A stretch of DNA of 64,000 nt from Candidatus Poribacteria bacterium WGA-3G (GTDB lineage: Bacteria; Poribacteria; WGA-4E; WGA-3G): contig ASZN01000004.1 in the NCBI GenBank assembly GCA_000406005.1, forward strand, positions 1 to 64,000, written 5' to 3'. Position 1 is the first letter of the stretch. Every line of letters begins with the position of its first letter. The notes under the pieces are model-generated. The model made no database searches. It was not told the DNA's origin and was given only the letters and a program-made list of their open reading frames with translations. Both the position numbers and the translations under genes were made by a program. This document shows positions 34,712 to 43,749 of this stretch, piece after piece.

Positions 34712-36230
34712 CGGAATAAATGGTTCGTTTATCAATGAGGCTGGTAAACATGAGCGGTAGGGACCATTCTCGGAATGATACGAGATATGGGATTCCGCCA
34801 GCTTTACGTACTTGTGCTGCTTTTTCTTTCCAAGCGTCAGGGTTGCTGCTGCTAAAGGGATGTGCTGTTTTGGACATAAGAAACATAAGCCGCAAATGGT
34901 CATCTCCGTTTCGGAGTTCGGCATCAAGCTCTACAATAAGAACGGCGTTTTGAGGCAGCTGCGTCTCGGCATAAGTCGCAACCTCTGCCAATGTTCGCGT
35001 ACTTCTGTTCTGTGATGTTACCCGCCATGCGTCAAATATGGTTTTGCTTCCGAGACCAATCAGGACTACGGATACAATAACCGTAGCAATCTGAAAATAT
35101 AACTGCTTCCGGTTCCACATCCACGACATGCATCTATTCAGAGCTTCGCCAAAGAGCAGTAAAAAGGCGGGCATGCCAATAAGTGTTGCTGAAGGGGTCT
35201 TCGTTGCTGCCAAAAGGTGTGGGATTAGCACTCCGAAACCCCACGCGTAAGTGAGCGTTATCCCGATGTTCTCCTCAGAAAACAACTTCCAAAGTAGGAC
35301 CAGCACTGCTATTCCTATTGGAACAGAAAAAATACCATAGAGCATCGGAGTGTAAACAGAGATAACCTTGTACCACGGGGCACCCCATGTTTCAATGCCT
35401 GTTGTCAGGTGGAGCCATGTATAGAGATGTTCGTGCTGAAATTCAGTAGGGAACCGCACGGCTGTCCAAAGTGTCCACGGCAACGCCGTTAGCAGAAACA
35501 CACCTATTAATCCAAGGACATGCCGACCGCGAATGCGTGTATCTTCGCGTTTTCCCATTCCAAGCGCAGGTGCTATCCACGCTGTTACAATTAAGCCTGT
35601 CACAATCAAGGCGAGATACGATTTGCTGAGGAAGGCACACCCTTGCCCAAACCCTGCCAGACCGACATCCGCCCATTTTCCTGTACGCAATGCCCGCACG
35701 AGAAAATAGATTGAAAACTCTGTCCAAAACAGGAGTGAGATGTCAATAGCATCACTGAATTGGTATCCATGTATTAATCGCATCAAAAACGGAGAGAATG
35801 CCTGAATCGTAGCCGCGATAAGACCGGCTCGCTGGCTCAGAAGTTCTTTGCCGATGAGATACGTTAGCCAGACGGCTGCAGTACTGAGAATCAACGATGG
35901 TAACCGTAATGCCCAAGTGTTAACCCCGAACAACCAATAGGCTCCCGCGATCTGCCACAATCCAAGAATTGGCTTGTGCAACCAGACATGGTTAGCACCC
36001 CACTCAAAGACGAAGGTTGGGAGATAGGGAACATCAATCAGGGTGGGTGTGAGCGGATGCTTAAGCAGATTCTTGGCAACAAGCGCATGGCAACATTCGT
36101 CTATAGATCCGAGGGAGGTGTGCCCTAAATGACGTAACTTCAGGAGCGCGGATGACAAAATTACGGCTAACATTAACAAATTGCAGTGTGCTTGTTTTAT
36201 ATTGTACCGATTAGGTATCATGTTGGGCAT
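34698..36230 (-). CDS. ArnT/PMT-like membrane glycosyltransferase
   Basis: A 510-residue protein with about 11 membrane helices. The first outer loop contains GSIDECCHALVAKNLL, with acidic residues in the position of the catalytic/metal site of GT39/GT83 enzymes, and HKPILGLWQIAGAYWLFGVNTWALRLPS, typical of the family. It transfers a sugar from a polyprenyl phosphate to protein or lipid outside the membrane. It overlaps the permease gene by 14 bases. It is a complete relative of the fragment at 32643. Confidence 0.78.
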   Translation of the reverse strand: MPNMIPNRYNIKQAHCNLLMLAVILSSALLKLRHLGHTSLGSIDECCHALVAKNLLKHPLTPTLIDVPYLPTFVFEWGANHVWLHKPILGLWQIAGAYWLFGVNTWALRLPSLILSTAAVWLTYLIGKELLSQRAGLIAATIQAFSPFLMRLIHGYQFSDAIDISLLFWTEFSIYFLVRALRTGKWADVGLAGFGQGCAFLSKSYLALIVTGLIVTAWIAPALGMGKREDTRIRGRHVLGLIGVFLLTALPWTLWTAVRFPTEFQHEHLYTWLHLTTGIETWGAPWYKVISVYTPMLYGIFSVPIGIAVLVLLWKLFSEENIGITLTYAWGFGVLIPHLLAATKTPSATLIGMPAFLLLFGEALNRCMSWMWNRKQLYFQIATVIVSVVLIGLGSKTIFDAWRVTSQNRSTRTLAEVATYAETQLPQNAVLIVELDAELRNGDDHLRLMFLMSKTAHPFSSSNPDAWKEKAAQVRKAGGIPYLVSFREWSLPLMFTSLIDKRTIYSDETP

Positions 36231-36363
36231 ATTATAGTAGATCCCGTAATTATCTTTACAACGGCGGGGTTACAAACCCTGAAGGAAACACCCCAGCAAA
36301 AACCCTGCAGTGGAGTGTAGATAGATATTGTCCTTCAAAGTGTAAACTTATTTTCCGATTTTA

Positions 36364-38244
36364 CTATATAATGTAAGGTGTCATGTCCCACAAATAAATG
36401 ACACCGTCAAACCCGCCGCTCGCAAGCAGACGACTATCCGGTGAAAAAGCAAGAGATTCAACATCGCTTTTATGTCCTGACAACTCAACGATAAGTTCCC
36501 GAGTTTTTACATCCCAAATTTGAATTCTCTGCTCGGGCCATGTTCCGCCAATAACGAGTCGGCTGCCGTCTGGTGAAAACGCGAAGGATTCAAAGCTTAC
36601 CGTATCAAGCGTAGCAATGGGTTGCCACGTCTTTGTACACCACAAGGTAACAGTTCTGGTTGTACCTGTCGTTAGGCACTTTCCATCGGGCGAAAACGCG
36701 ATCCCTCTGACCATCCCAGTACTTTCAAGTGTCGCAATATTTTCCCCTGTAGCAACTTCCCATACCTTGGCAGTTCTGTCAACAGGACTATCGCCAGAGG
36801 AAAAAACGGAAGTCCTGCCATCTGCATGTTTTCGCATTTCCCAATTGTCACCACCGCCACTGACCAAGAGGGTTCCATCAGGTGAAAATGCGAGGGATAA
36901 GATTCGCCCTATATGCCCCAATAGGGTTTGAAAGCAGTGCTGTGTCTCTACACGCCAAAGTTTGACAGTTTTATCCCTGCCACCTGTCGCTAAGCACATA
37001 CCGTCCGGTGACATCTCAGCAGTATCAACAAGCGCACTATGCGTGAAACTGGCGCGCTTTTCCTCATCCCACAATTCGATAGTATCATACTCTGGATAAG
37101 CGGTACAACCCAGTCCAAAGCAATGCCCTTCGGATGAAAACGTAAGAGATCGCCCCTTGCCTTCACTGCCTTTCAAGGTCTTGATATTTTCTCCAGTGTC
37201 CACATCCCATAATGTGAGGGAGTTAACAGCCTCCCTGAGACCTGCGAGGTGTTTTCCATTCGGTGAAAAATGAACCCGTCGTCCGCTGCCATCTCCATGA
37301 TGGTCTATAGGCAGGTTTCTTTTTTCGCTACCAATCCATTTTCCCTCGTGAATAGCACCTGGAATCAGAATACCATCCACAACGCGCGACACGCTGGTAG
37401 TGCCATCCGAATAGTGCGTTGCCATAAACGTGCTGTCCGGAGAAAAACCGACAGCGTCAATCGGTTTTTCATGGGTAACACACCAAAGTTGTTCTCCAGT
37501 CTCAACGTCCCAGAGTATTGTAGAGCAATCCATACGCTGACCGGCGGTTGCCAGATACCGTCCATCTGGAGAAAAAGCGATGTATCCTATGCCACCTGTG
37601 TTAAAAGTCTGAACATGGTCTGAGTCGAATTTTACAGATTTCCCTTGTCTTTCATGTCTAAAAGTCCAGCGGATTTCTTCTGTGTCAATATCCCAGAGGG
37701 TTGCAGTCGCGTCCGCGCTACCGGTCGCTATAAACCTACCATCCGGAGAGAAAGTTGTTGATGTCACTGCGCCTTGACGCGTAATGGTAAAATAGGCGGT
37801 TCCAGTCTCAACATCCCATAAGGTCGCGGTCGCGTCTCTACTGCTGGTAGCGATAAATTTACCATTGGGAGAAAATGTAATCGCATTCACGTAACCTTTA
37901 TGGATGTAGGTGGCAAGTGCTGCCTCGGTATTAATGTCCCACAAGGTTGTTTTTCCGTCCCAATCCCCGGCAGCGATTCGAGTGCCATCAGGCGAAAAAA
38001 CAACTTTTGAGAGGAGTCCGGTACCTTCAACAGCTATTAACGACACGAAGTCTTTGGTGTGGGCATCATAGAGCCATACACCAAGGTGGGATGCTATGGC
38101 GATCAGGTTTTCGTCTGGTGACACAGCGACATCAGAGATACCGCCTCTTTCAAATCGGGCAACCGCGCCGGGCGGTAAACAGACAGTATTCTCTCGCGGA
38201 TAATTCGCCGCAAAGACTTCGGATAACTTATCAGACATAGCCAT
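36364..38244 (-). CDS. WD40-repeat protein
   Basis: A 626-residue protein with about 13 WD40 repeats from residue 40 to the end, each with an FSPDG...A(T/S)GG...LWD core. Thirteen visible blades suggest two stacked seven-bladed propellers, one blade being degenerate. There is no signal peptide or kinase domain. Such proteins are protein-interaction scaffolds. The start is chosen four bases behind AGGAG. Some blades hold longer inserts (for example an extended loop in the tenth repeat). Partner unknown. Confidence 0.85.
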   Translation of the reverse strand: MAMSDKLSEVFAANYPRENTVCLPPGAVARFERGGISDVAVSPDENLIAIASHLGVWLYDAHTKDFVSLIAVEGTGLLSKVVFSPDGTRIAAGDWDGKTTLWDINTEAALATYIHKGYVNAITFSPNGKFIATSSRDATATLWDVETGTAYFTITRQGAVTSTTFSPDGRFIATGSADATATLWDIDTEEIRWTFRHERQGKSVKFDSDHVQTFNTGGIGYIAFSPDGRYLATAGQRMDCSTILWDVETGEQLWCVTHEKPIDAVGFSPDSTFMATHYSDGTTSVSRVVDGILIPGAIHEGKWIGSEKRNLPIDHHGDGSGRRVHFSPNGKHLAGLREAVNSLTLWDVDTGENIKTLKGSEGKGRSLTFSSEGHCFGLGCTAYPEYDTIELWDEEKRASFTHSALVDTAEMSPDGMCLATGGRDKTVKLWRVETQHCFQTLLGHIGRILSLAFSPDGTLLVSGGGDNWEMRKHADGRTSVFSSGDSPVDRTAKVWEVATGENIATLESTGMVRGIAFSPDGKCLTTGTTRTVTLWCTKTWQPIATLDTVSFESFAFSPDGSRLVIGGTWPEQRIQIWDVKTRELIVELSGHKSDVESLAFSPDSRLLASGGFDGVIYLWDMTPYII

Positions 38245-38466
38245 AACACTCCTGATTAGATAGCAAATAATCCAAGTTGCCATCTGTTAGATAGCAACTT
38301 GGAGAGATGAAGGTCACACGTAATATAACGTGAATTCAATAATAACACACTTTCCGTGTGGATCCCCTATACGAAAGCGTTTCCTCCGTAAAAAAGAGGT
38401 TGAACTTGCGCAATTGATGTCCACAAAATGTTAATCAAACTCACGCTAACATATTGGTTCATTTAC

Positions 38467-38874
38467 CTAACTTCCCGATCCCGAGTAACATGAACCGGGA
38501 CCAACATCGCAACTATAGCTCCCCCGCTCACATATTGTAGGACAGCTGCAAGTTTGACCGGATGGCGGAGAGCACCCGCAACTTTTTGAGTTATTACCGC
38601 AAGTACATGAATCGGGACAGTTAGAGTATCCACAGGAACAACTTGAAGAAGCGGTGATAGTGCTTTCTTCTTTGGCACAACATCCCTCCGATTCACCAGA
38701 TACGCTATCCGAGGCGGAATCTTGATCAGCACCGCTACAACAACTCGATGCGACCGCTGGTGTCGGAACAAACGTATTCACGGCAAACGTACCGGCAAAA
38801 ACTAAACCGCCAGCGAGAAGTGAGACGATTACGACTCGACCGACAATGCTTTTCGTATTGAAAAGAACTTTCAT
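38467..38874 (-). CDS. Cys-rich exported protein
   Basis: A 135-residue protein. A basic N-terminus and hydrophobic stretch (about 12-33) ending near PAVASS indicate a signal peptide. The mature part holds about 20 Cys in CC, C-x-C and C-x3-C patterns (SCCSGAD, EGCCAKEE, SCSCGYSNCPDSCTCG, CGCSPPSGQTCSC). This looks like a metal-binding or heavily disulfide-bonded protein, and a modified peptide precursor is possible. AAGGAG precedes the ATG. The end of an IS1-like element lies 27 bases upstream, so it may supply or disrupt the promoter. Confidence 0.6.
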   Translation of the reverse strand: MKVLFNTKSIVGRVVIVSLLAGGLVFAGTFAVNTFVPTPAVASSCCSGADQDSASDSVSGESEGCCAKEESTITASSSCSCGYSNCPDSCTCGNNSKSCGCSPPSGQTCSCPTICERGSYSCDVGPGSCYSGSGS

Positions 38875-38900
38875 TTTTTCTCCTTCATAATATAAAATAA

Positions 38901-39425
38901 GAGGGTTTTCGGTTAACAATGATGAGATAGAGAACCCTCATAATCCTCTCATCCGCATTCAATTATCGTAAAGTCTAACATAAGTCTAAAAAAAATGTCA
39001 ATGAAAATAATCATTCTGATTTTTTTCATTCACGAACAAAGACACACGTGGTATCCTAAGAGCAAATCAATACCTATTCCACAAGGAGTTTCCTTTTATG
39101 AGTTGCCCAAGATGTCAACACCCACACTTCGTCAAAAATGGGTTCATCAACGAAAAACAACGCTATAAATGTAAACACTGCAGGTATCAATGGACGACAG
39201 AGAAAACACACCGAGACAGACCCCTTGCAGAGAAAGCACTCGCCGTCTTCCTCTATTGCCACGGACTTTCCATGAATGCCATCGCAAAAATACTTCACGC
39301 CTCACCCTCCACTATTCTTGAATGGATACGCCACTTTGGTGCCGAACACGCACAACCGCCTGAACCCCAAGCAACCGCTGTCGCGCTTGAACTTGATGAG
39401 ATGTGGCACTATCTGAAAAAAAACA
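38901..39425 (+). mobile_element. IS1-like element, left part (truncated)
   Basis: Bases 38901-38922 (GAGGGTTTTCGGTTAACAAT...) match 39426-39448 at nearly all positions and look like an IS end. The element reads rightward through a transposase N-terminal half and is cut at 39425, where a second element in opposite orientation starts. Confidence 0.6.
39098..39425 (+). pseudogene. IS1-type transposase, N-terminal half
   Basis: About 109 codons. A zinc-finger-like InsA start (CPRCQHPHFVKNGF...YKCKHCRYQWT), a helix-turn-helix (GLSMNAIAKILHASPSTILEWIRHFG) and the first catalytic aspartate in ELDEMWHYLKKN are present. The frame then runs into the end of the next element and stops after RGFSAN. The catalytic C-terminal half is lost from this copy. 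Confidence 0.8.
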
Positions 39426-39745
39426 GAGGGTTTTCGGCTAACTAATGATATTGAGTTGTATCGGTTTCCCAATTTTTAGGATGTTAAACACGTCTCCATT
39501 GACGCGAAATCTCGCAAATAAGGCGATTGTCACATTCACCATCTCTATACTCTTTGAAACGATAATAGACTTACGTTTAAAGCGTCCGAACCAATGCCGC
39601 ATCAGACAATTGTTGCGTTCAATCCGGTGTGTCTCCGCTTTAGTTTGTACCAACTTTTCCCGCGGGATCACCGAGGCGTAAACCTGCCAGTCATCGGTGT
39701 AGTAGACCTTAACATGCCAGTTTTCTAAGCCTTGTTGGCATCGTC
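39426..39745 (-). pseudogene. IS1-type transposase, C-terminal half, inverted
   Basis: On the minus strand the text VKVYYTDDWQVYASVIPREKLVQTKAETHRIERNN...RHWFGRFKRKSIIVSKSIEMVNVTIALFARFRVNG matches the C-terminal part of IS1 InsB. The stop at 39438 lies within the IS-end sequence 39426-39448, as expected for the right end of an IS1 element. Its N-terminal half is missing at 39745. The remaining bases to 39826 show no recognisable gene. Confidence 0.8.
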
Positions 39746-39826
39746 ATCTGCTGAAAAAATCGGAAGATTATTATTTAATATTGCTTAGTGAATTGTAAAA
39801 ATAAAAAGACACTTTCTCCGCCGGTA

Positions 39827-39848
39827 GGTGCGGTTTCCTAACCGCACC
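39827..39848. repeat. Short GC-rich hairpin, possible terminator
   Basis: GGTGCGGTT-TCCT-AACCGCACC is a 9-bp perfect stem followed by GGTTTT. It may be an intergenic palindromic repeat or an exit terminator. Nothing else is recognised in 39849-39950. Confidence 0.5.
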
Positions 39849-39951
39849 GGTTTTGGGATGTCTCATTAATTCTAAAGTCCACTACAGTTCTCCATTCTTC
39901 TCTCCAGTTTCCATCTCCAAAGAATGGCTCTGCCTAAAGATCAGATTTCGC

Positions 39952-39980
39952 TTGTTTTAATTCTGAAAACTCGCTATAAT
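39952..39980 (+). promoter_or_regulatory. radC promoter
   Basis: TTGTTT (39952-39957), a 17-base spacer and consensus TATAAT (39975-39980); the start is predicted near 39987. Confidence 0.65.
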
Positions 39981-40020
39981 TTGCGCTAAGTTTTCTATTT
40001 CACCTAAAGGAATGCAATGT

Positions 40021-40764
40021 ATGACATACCGCGCCACGCGAATTAAAGATCTTCCCGAAAGTGAACGCCCGCGGGAGAGACTTCATAAACATGGACCAGA
40101 GATTCTGAAAGACTCAGAGTTATTAGCGATTATTCTCAAGAGTGGCTTCAAAGGAACAAGTGCCGTTCAACTCGGTGAACAGATCCTTATAGCACTTGAG
40201 GGTGACCTCAAACGGATGGCTGATTATAAATCCAAGCAATTTGAGAAGATCAAAGGTGTCGGTGAAGCGAAAGCGGCACAGATCGTCGCTGCGCTCGAAC
40301 TCGGAAAACGACTCGCACGCTTCCACGCCGACCGAGATAAAATCACCTCACCGTCCGATGTCGCCGACCTCATGATGTCTAAAATGCGATACCTAAGTAA
40401 GGAAATTGTCTGCGTCTTATGCCTCGATACGAAAGGCGGCGTAACCACAAAAGGGATCGCAGGTAATCCGGGTGACGATTTGACTTGGGGGAAAAAGTTA
40501 TCGGAAGCAACAGTTTTTGAAGGGACACTCAACGCCAGTGTCTTTCACCCACGAGAAATCTTCCGGTTCGCAATCGAGGAATCGGCGAACTCAATCGTCC
40601 TCGTCCATAATCACCCCTCCGGCGATCCACAGCCGAGCCAAGAAGACATCCGAGCAACGAAGCAATTGATTGAGGCGGGAAACCAAATCGGGATTAAAGT
40701 GTTAGATCACATCATCATCGGGGACGGGATTTTTGTCAGTCTAAAAGAGGAAGGCTTCATCTAA
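40021..40764 (+). CDS. radC: RadC-family JAB-domain protein
   Basis: A 247-residue protein with an N-terminal helix-hairpin-helix region (KIKGVGEAKAAQIVAALELGKRL) and a C-terminal JAB/MPN metalloprotease-like domain with VHNHPSGDPQPSQED, the H-x-H-x7-D metal site. Family members are widespread, but the historical DNA-repair role is doubtful and the activity unknown. The ATG at 40021 is preferred since AAAGGA is too close to the ATG at 40012. It converges with rlmB. Confidence 0.9.
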   Translation: MTYRATRIKDLPESERPRERLHKHGPEILKDSELLAIILKSGFKGTSAVQLGEQILIALEGDLKRMADYKSKQFEKIKGVGEAKAAQIVAALELGKRLARFHADRDKITSPSDVADLMMSKMRYLSKEIVCVLCLDTKGGVTTKGIAGNPGDDLTWGKKLSEATVFEGTLNASVFHPREIFRFAIEESANSIVLVHNHPSGDPQPSQEDIRATKQLIEAGNQIGIKVLDHIIIGDGIFVSLKEEGFI

Positions 40765-40774
40765 AAAATACGGT

Positions 40775-41515
40775 TCATCTCGTCTGACGCTGTCGAACGA
40801 CCTCGTATAGCAGGATACCACCGGCAACTGAAACATTCAGCGACGCAATTTTACCCAACATCGGCAGATGCACAAGGTAGTCACATTTCTGTTTGACCAG
40901 CCGTCGGATACCTGTCCCTTCACTCCCGAAAACCAGACATAACGGAACACTAAAATCTGCATCGGTATATAGACACGAGGCATCTTCTGCAGCACCTGCG
41001 ACCCAGATGCCAGCATCTTTAAGTGCGTCCAAAGTACGTGCAAGGTTCGTTACCCTGACAATAGGGATATGCGCCGAGGCACCCGCCGACGCTTTGTGGA
41101 CAGCAGGTGTGATGCCAACAGCACGGTCCTTCGGAATGATAACAGCATCCGCATTCGCCGCTTCTGCAGTCCGAAGAATTGCACCAAAATTCCTTGGGTC
41201 CTGGATGCCGTCCAACACCACCAACAGCGCGTTGTCTTCACACCGTTGTATATTCGAGAGGACAGATGACAGGTCGCTATAATGCGCGGATCTAACAACC
41301 GCGACAACGCCTTGGTGTGGCAGCGAAGGTTCAAGTCTATCCAACTCGCGCCGCGCACAGTATTTTATCGGAATCCCAGCCTGTTCCGCCATCGTAACAA
41401 TTCGACGGATGCGCGCGTGCCTATTCCCTTCAACGATACAGATTCTTTCTATTCCCTGAGACCCGCTCTGTAGAGACTCTATGACTGGATTTCTACCAAC
41501 AATGTAGGTTGACAT
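40775..41515 (-). CDS. rlmB: 23S rRNA (guanosine-2'-O-)-methyltransferase RlmB-like
   Basis: A 246-residue SpoU/TrmH-type methyltransferase. An N-terminal substrate-binding domain (1-75) precedes the knotted SPOUT domain with LDGIQDPRNFGAILRTAEA (motif 1), LVFGSEGTGIRRLV (motif 2) and LNVSVAGGILLYEV (motif 3). It methylates the ribose of a guanosine in 23S rRNA (G2251 in E. coli) using SAM. It is the last gene of a minus-strand run after the inositol genes. Paralogous enzymes methylate other sites, so the exact target is probable only. Confidence 0.88.
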   Translation of the reverse strand: MSTYIVGRNPVIESLQSGSQGIERICIVEGNRHARIRRIVTMAEQAGIPIKYCARRELDRLEPSLPHQGVVAVVRSAHYSDLSSVLSNIQRCEDNALLVVLDGIQDPRNFGAILRTAEAANADAVIIPKDRAVGITPAVHKASAGASAHIPIVRVTNLARTLDALKDAGIWVAGAAEDASCLYTDADFSVPLCLVFGSEGTGIRRLVKQKCDYLVHLPMLGKIASLNVSVAGGILLYEVVRQRQTR

Positions 41516-41559
41516 TCTGAAATAAGAAAGGGCGGATTCAAAAAATCCGCCCGCTAAGG

Positions 41560-41799
41560 TTAATCGCCACGGACAAACTTAATATCAGGTCCACGCGGCG
41601 TAATCTTGATATCTGGGTCTGCCTCTTGGCAATGGACGCAGGTAACGGTACCAACGTTCACGTTCTCCATGCGCGGTGCAAGTTTTCCCAATTTAAACAC
41701 GAATCCTAAAACCTCTTCTGCTGGAATTTTTTCATCACAGCCATCGCAAGGGATCGCCTCGCCTGACTTGACCTTCGCTAAAAGTTCTGATGCCTTCAT
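41560..41799 (-). CDS. Small double-CxxC protein
   Basis: A 79-residue protein with IPCDGCDEKIP and TVTCVHCQEADPD, two CxxC pairs about 37 residues apart that could bind one zinc. It contains no membrane segment. It lies 32 bases behind iolD and 44 before rlmB on the same strand. No family was recognised. Confidence 0.6.
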   Translation of the reverse strand: MKASELLAKVKSGEAIPCDGCDEKIPAEEVLGFVFKLGKLAPRMENVNVGTVTCVHCQEADPDIKITPRGPDIKFVRGD

Positions 41800-41831
41800 A
41801 ATTTCCTTTCGCTTTAGAGCAACTCAATTGT

Positions 41832-43697
41832 CTATAGGAAATAACGTTCCTTCTGTTTATCCGATTCGTATTCTCTGTAAGCCTCTTGTGCCGTGTCCAC
41901 TTCGGAAACCTCAGCGACCGGCACATCCCACCAAGATTCATAACCCGGAACTTGCTCGTAGTAATCTACATCAATCTTTACAACTGTTGTTTGCGGTGCC
42001 TCGCGTGCTTCGTGCAGCGCAGCTTTCAGACTTTGCAAAGTCGTCGCTTCAATGACTTTAGCACCGAGGCTGGCGGCATTCGCTGCGAGATCCACCGGCA
42101 AAAAGTCGCCAGAGAGGTCGCCACTCTCCTCGTCTCGGTAGCGGAAACGCGTCGCGAATCCCTGCACACCCGTCGCACGAGATAAACCCCCAATGCTGCT
42201 ATGTCCGTCATTATTGATCAGCACAATGATCAGTTTATAGTCTTCCTGAATCGACGTAATAATTTCCTGTGCCAACATCAGATAGGAACCATCGCCGACC
42301 ATGACGTAGACATCCCGGCTCGGATCTGCCATCTTGATACCTAACCCACCGGCGATTTCGTATCCCATACACGAATAACCGTATTCCAAGTGGTACTGCT
42401 TCGGGTTACGGGTCCGCCACAATTTATGTAAATCCCCCGGCATGCTACCCGCAGCACAAACCATGACATCTTCAGGACGTGAGAATTCATTGACCACACC
42501 AATAACTTCACTCTGGCTCGGTAGCGGACCGTGTCCAAGGTGGTAAAGCCGATCCACTTCCGATTCCCATTCCGTGCGATATTTTTCAATCTGTGCAGCA
42601 TAAGCCGCGTCAACCTGATAGTCCGCAACGGCGGTAGCGAGTTCCGAAAGTGTGACACGTGCGTCAGCGACAAGCGGTAGCGCAGCGTGTTTATAAGCAT
42701 CAAATTCGGTAACATTGATACCGATAAAACGGACATCGGGGTTCTGAAAAGCGGTTTTAGAGGCAGTCGTAAAATCACTCAAGCGCGTACCGATAGCGAT
42801 AACCAAGTCCGCCTCCCGTGCTGAGACATTCGCGCCCGGCGTACCCGTCACACCTATCGCACCGAGATTCTGTGGGTGATGATATGACAGTGAACCTTTA
42901 CCAGCGAAGGTCTCACCGACCGGGATACCGGTACACTCGACAAACGCAGCGAGTTCCGCTGTCGCCTCACTATAGATAACACCACCACCGGCGATGATTA
43001 ACGGACGTTTACTCTCACGAATCCACGTTACCGCTCGATTCAAGAGACCTGCGTCTGCGCGAGGACGCGGGATCGTATAGACCCGCTTCTCAAAGAGCTG
43101 CGACGGATAATCGTACGCCTCTGCCTGTACATCTTGTGGAAGTGCCAACGTGACGGTACCCGTCTCCGACTGCGAGGTTAGCACCCGCATCGCCTCCGGT
43201 AACGCTGTGATGATCTGTTCGGGACGATTAATCCGGTCCCAATAGCGTGAAATCGGCTTGAAGCAATCGTTCACCGAATAGTCCTGCGAACTCGGCGATT
43301 CCAACTGCTGTAATACAGGAGCGACTAAACGGGTGGAGAAAATATCACCCGGTAGCAGGAGCACAGGCAACCGATTAATAGTCGCCCCCGCGGCACCGGT
43401 AATCATGTTCGTCGCACCCGGTCCGATAGAAGTTGTGCAAGCGAAGGCGCGTAAACGGTTGTTCATTTTCGCGAATGCAGCAGCGGTATGCACCATCGAC
43501 TGTTCATTCCGTGTCTGATAGAAGCGAAAAGTGTCGGCGTACTGATGCAGTGCTTGTCCAATCCCTGCGACATTCCCGTGCCCGAAGATGCCGAACATCC
43601 CGGCGAAAAACTGTTGCTCGTTTCCGTCTCTTTCAACATACTGTTGTTGAAGAAATTCAACGATGGCTTGCCCCATCGTAAGTTTTCGTGTATCCAT
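41832..43697 (-). CDS. iolD: 3D-trihydroxycyclohexane-1,2-dione acylhydrolase (IolD)
   Basis: A 621-residue thiamine-diphosphate enzyme that opens the ring in myo-inositol catabolism. The N-terminal Pyr domain, central domain (VIAIGTRLSDFTTASKTAFQNP) and C-terminal PP domain with EYGYSCMGYEIAGGLGIKMADPSRDVYVMVGDGSYLMLAQEI are in order, and the GDGS...NND ThDP motif is complete. Length fits IolD. It lies downstream of iolC and an aldolase gene on the same strand. iolB, iolE and iolG are not in the window. Confidence 0.92.
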   Translation of the reverse strand: MDTRKLTMGQAIVEFLQQQYVERDGNEQQFFAGMFGIFGHGNVAGIGQALHQYADTFRFYQTRNEQSMVHTAAAFAKMNNRLRAFACTTSIGPGATNMITGAAGATINRLPVLLLPGDIFSTRLVAPVLQQLESPSSQDYSVNDCFKPISRYWDRINRPEQIITALPEAMRVLTSQSETGTVTLALPQDVQAEAYDYPSQLFEKRVYTIPRPRADAGLLNRAVTWIRESKRPLIIAGGGVIYSEATAELAAFVECTGIPVGETFAGKGSLSYHHPQNLGAIGVTGTPGANVSAREADLVIAIGTRLSDFTTASKTAFQNPDVRFIGINVTEFDAYKHAALPLVADARVTLSELATAVADYQVDAAYAAQIEKYRTEWESEVDRLYHLGHGPLPSQSEVIGVVNEFSRPEDVMVCAAGSMPGDLHKLWRTRNPKQYHLEYGYSCMGYEIAGGLGIKMADPSRDVYVMVGDGSYLMLAQEIITSIQEDYKLIIVLINNDGHSSIGGLSRATGVQGFATRFRYRDEESGDLSGDFLPVDLAANAASLGAKVIEATTLQSLKAALHEAREAPQTTVVKIDVDYYEQVPGYESWWDVPVAEVSEVDTAQEAYREYESDKQKERYFL

Positions 43698-43749
43698 GAA
43701 GCCTATTTTACATTTTCCTGAGCGGAAAATTCTCCTTTGCTAATTGCGT

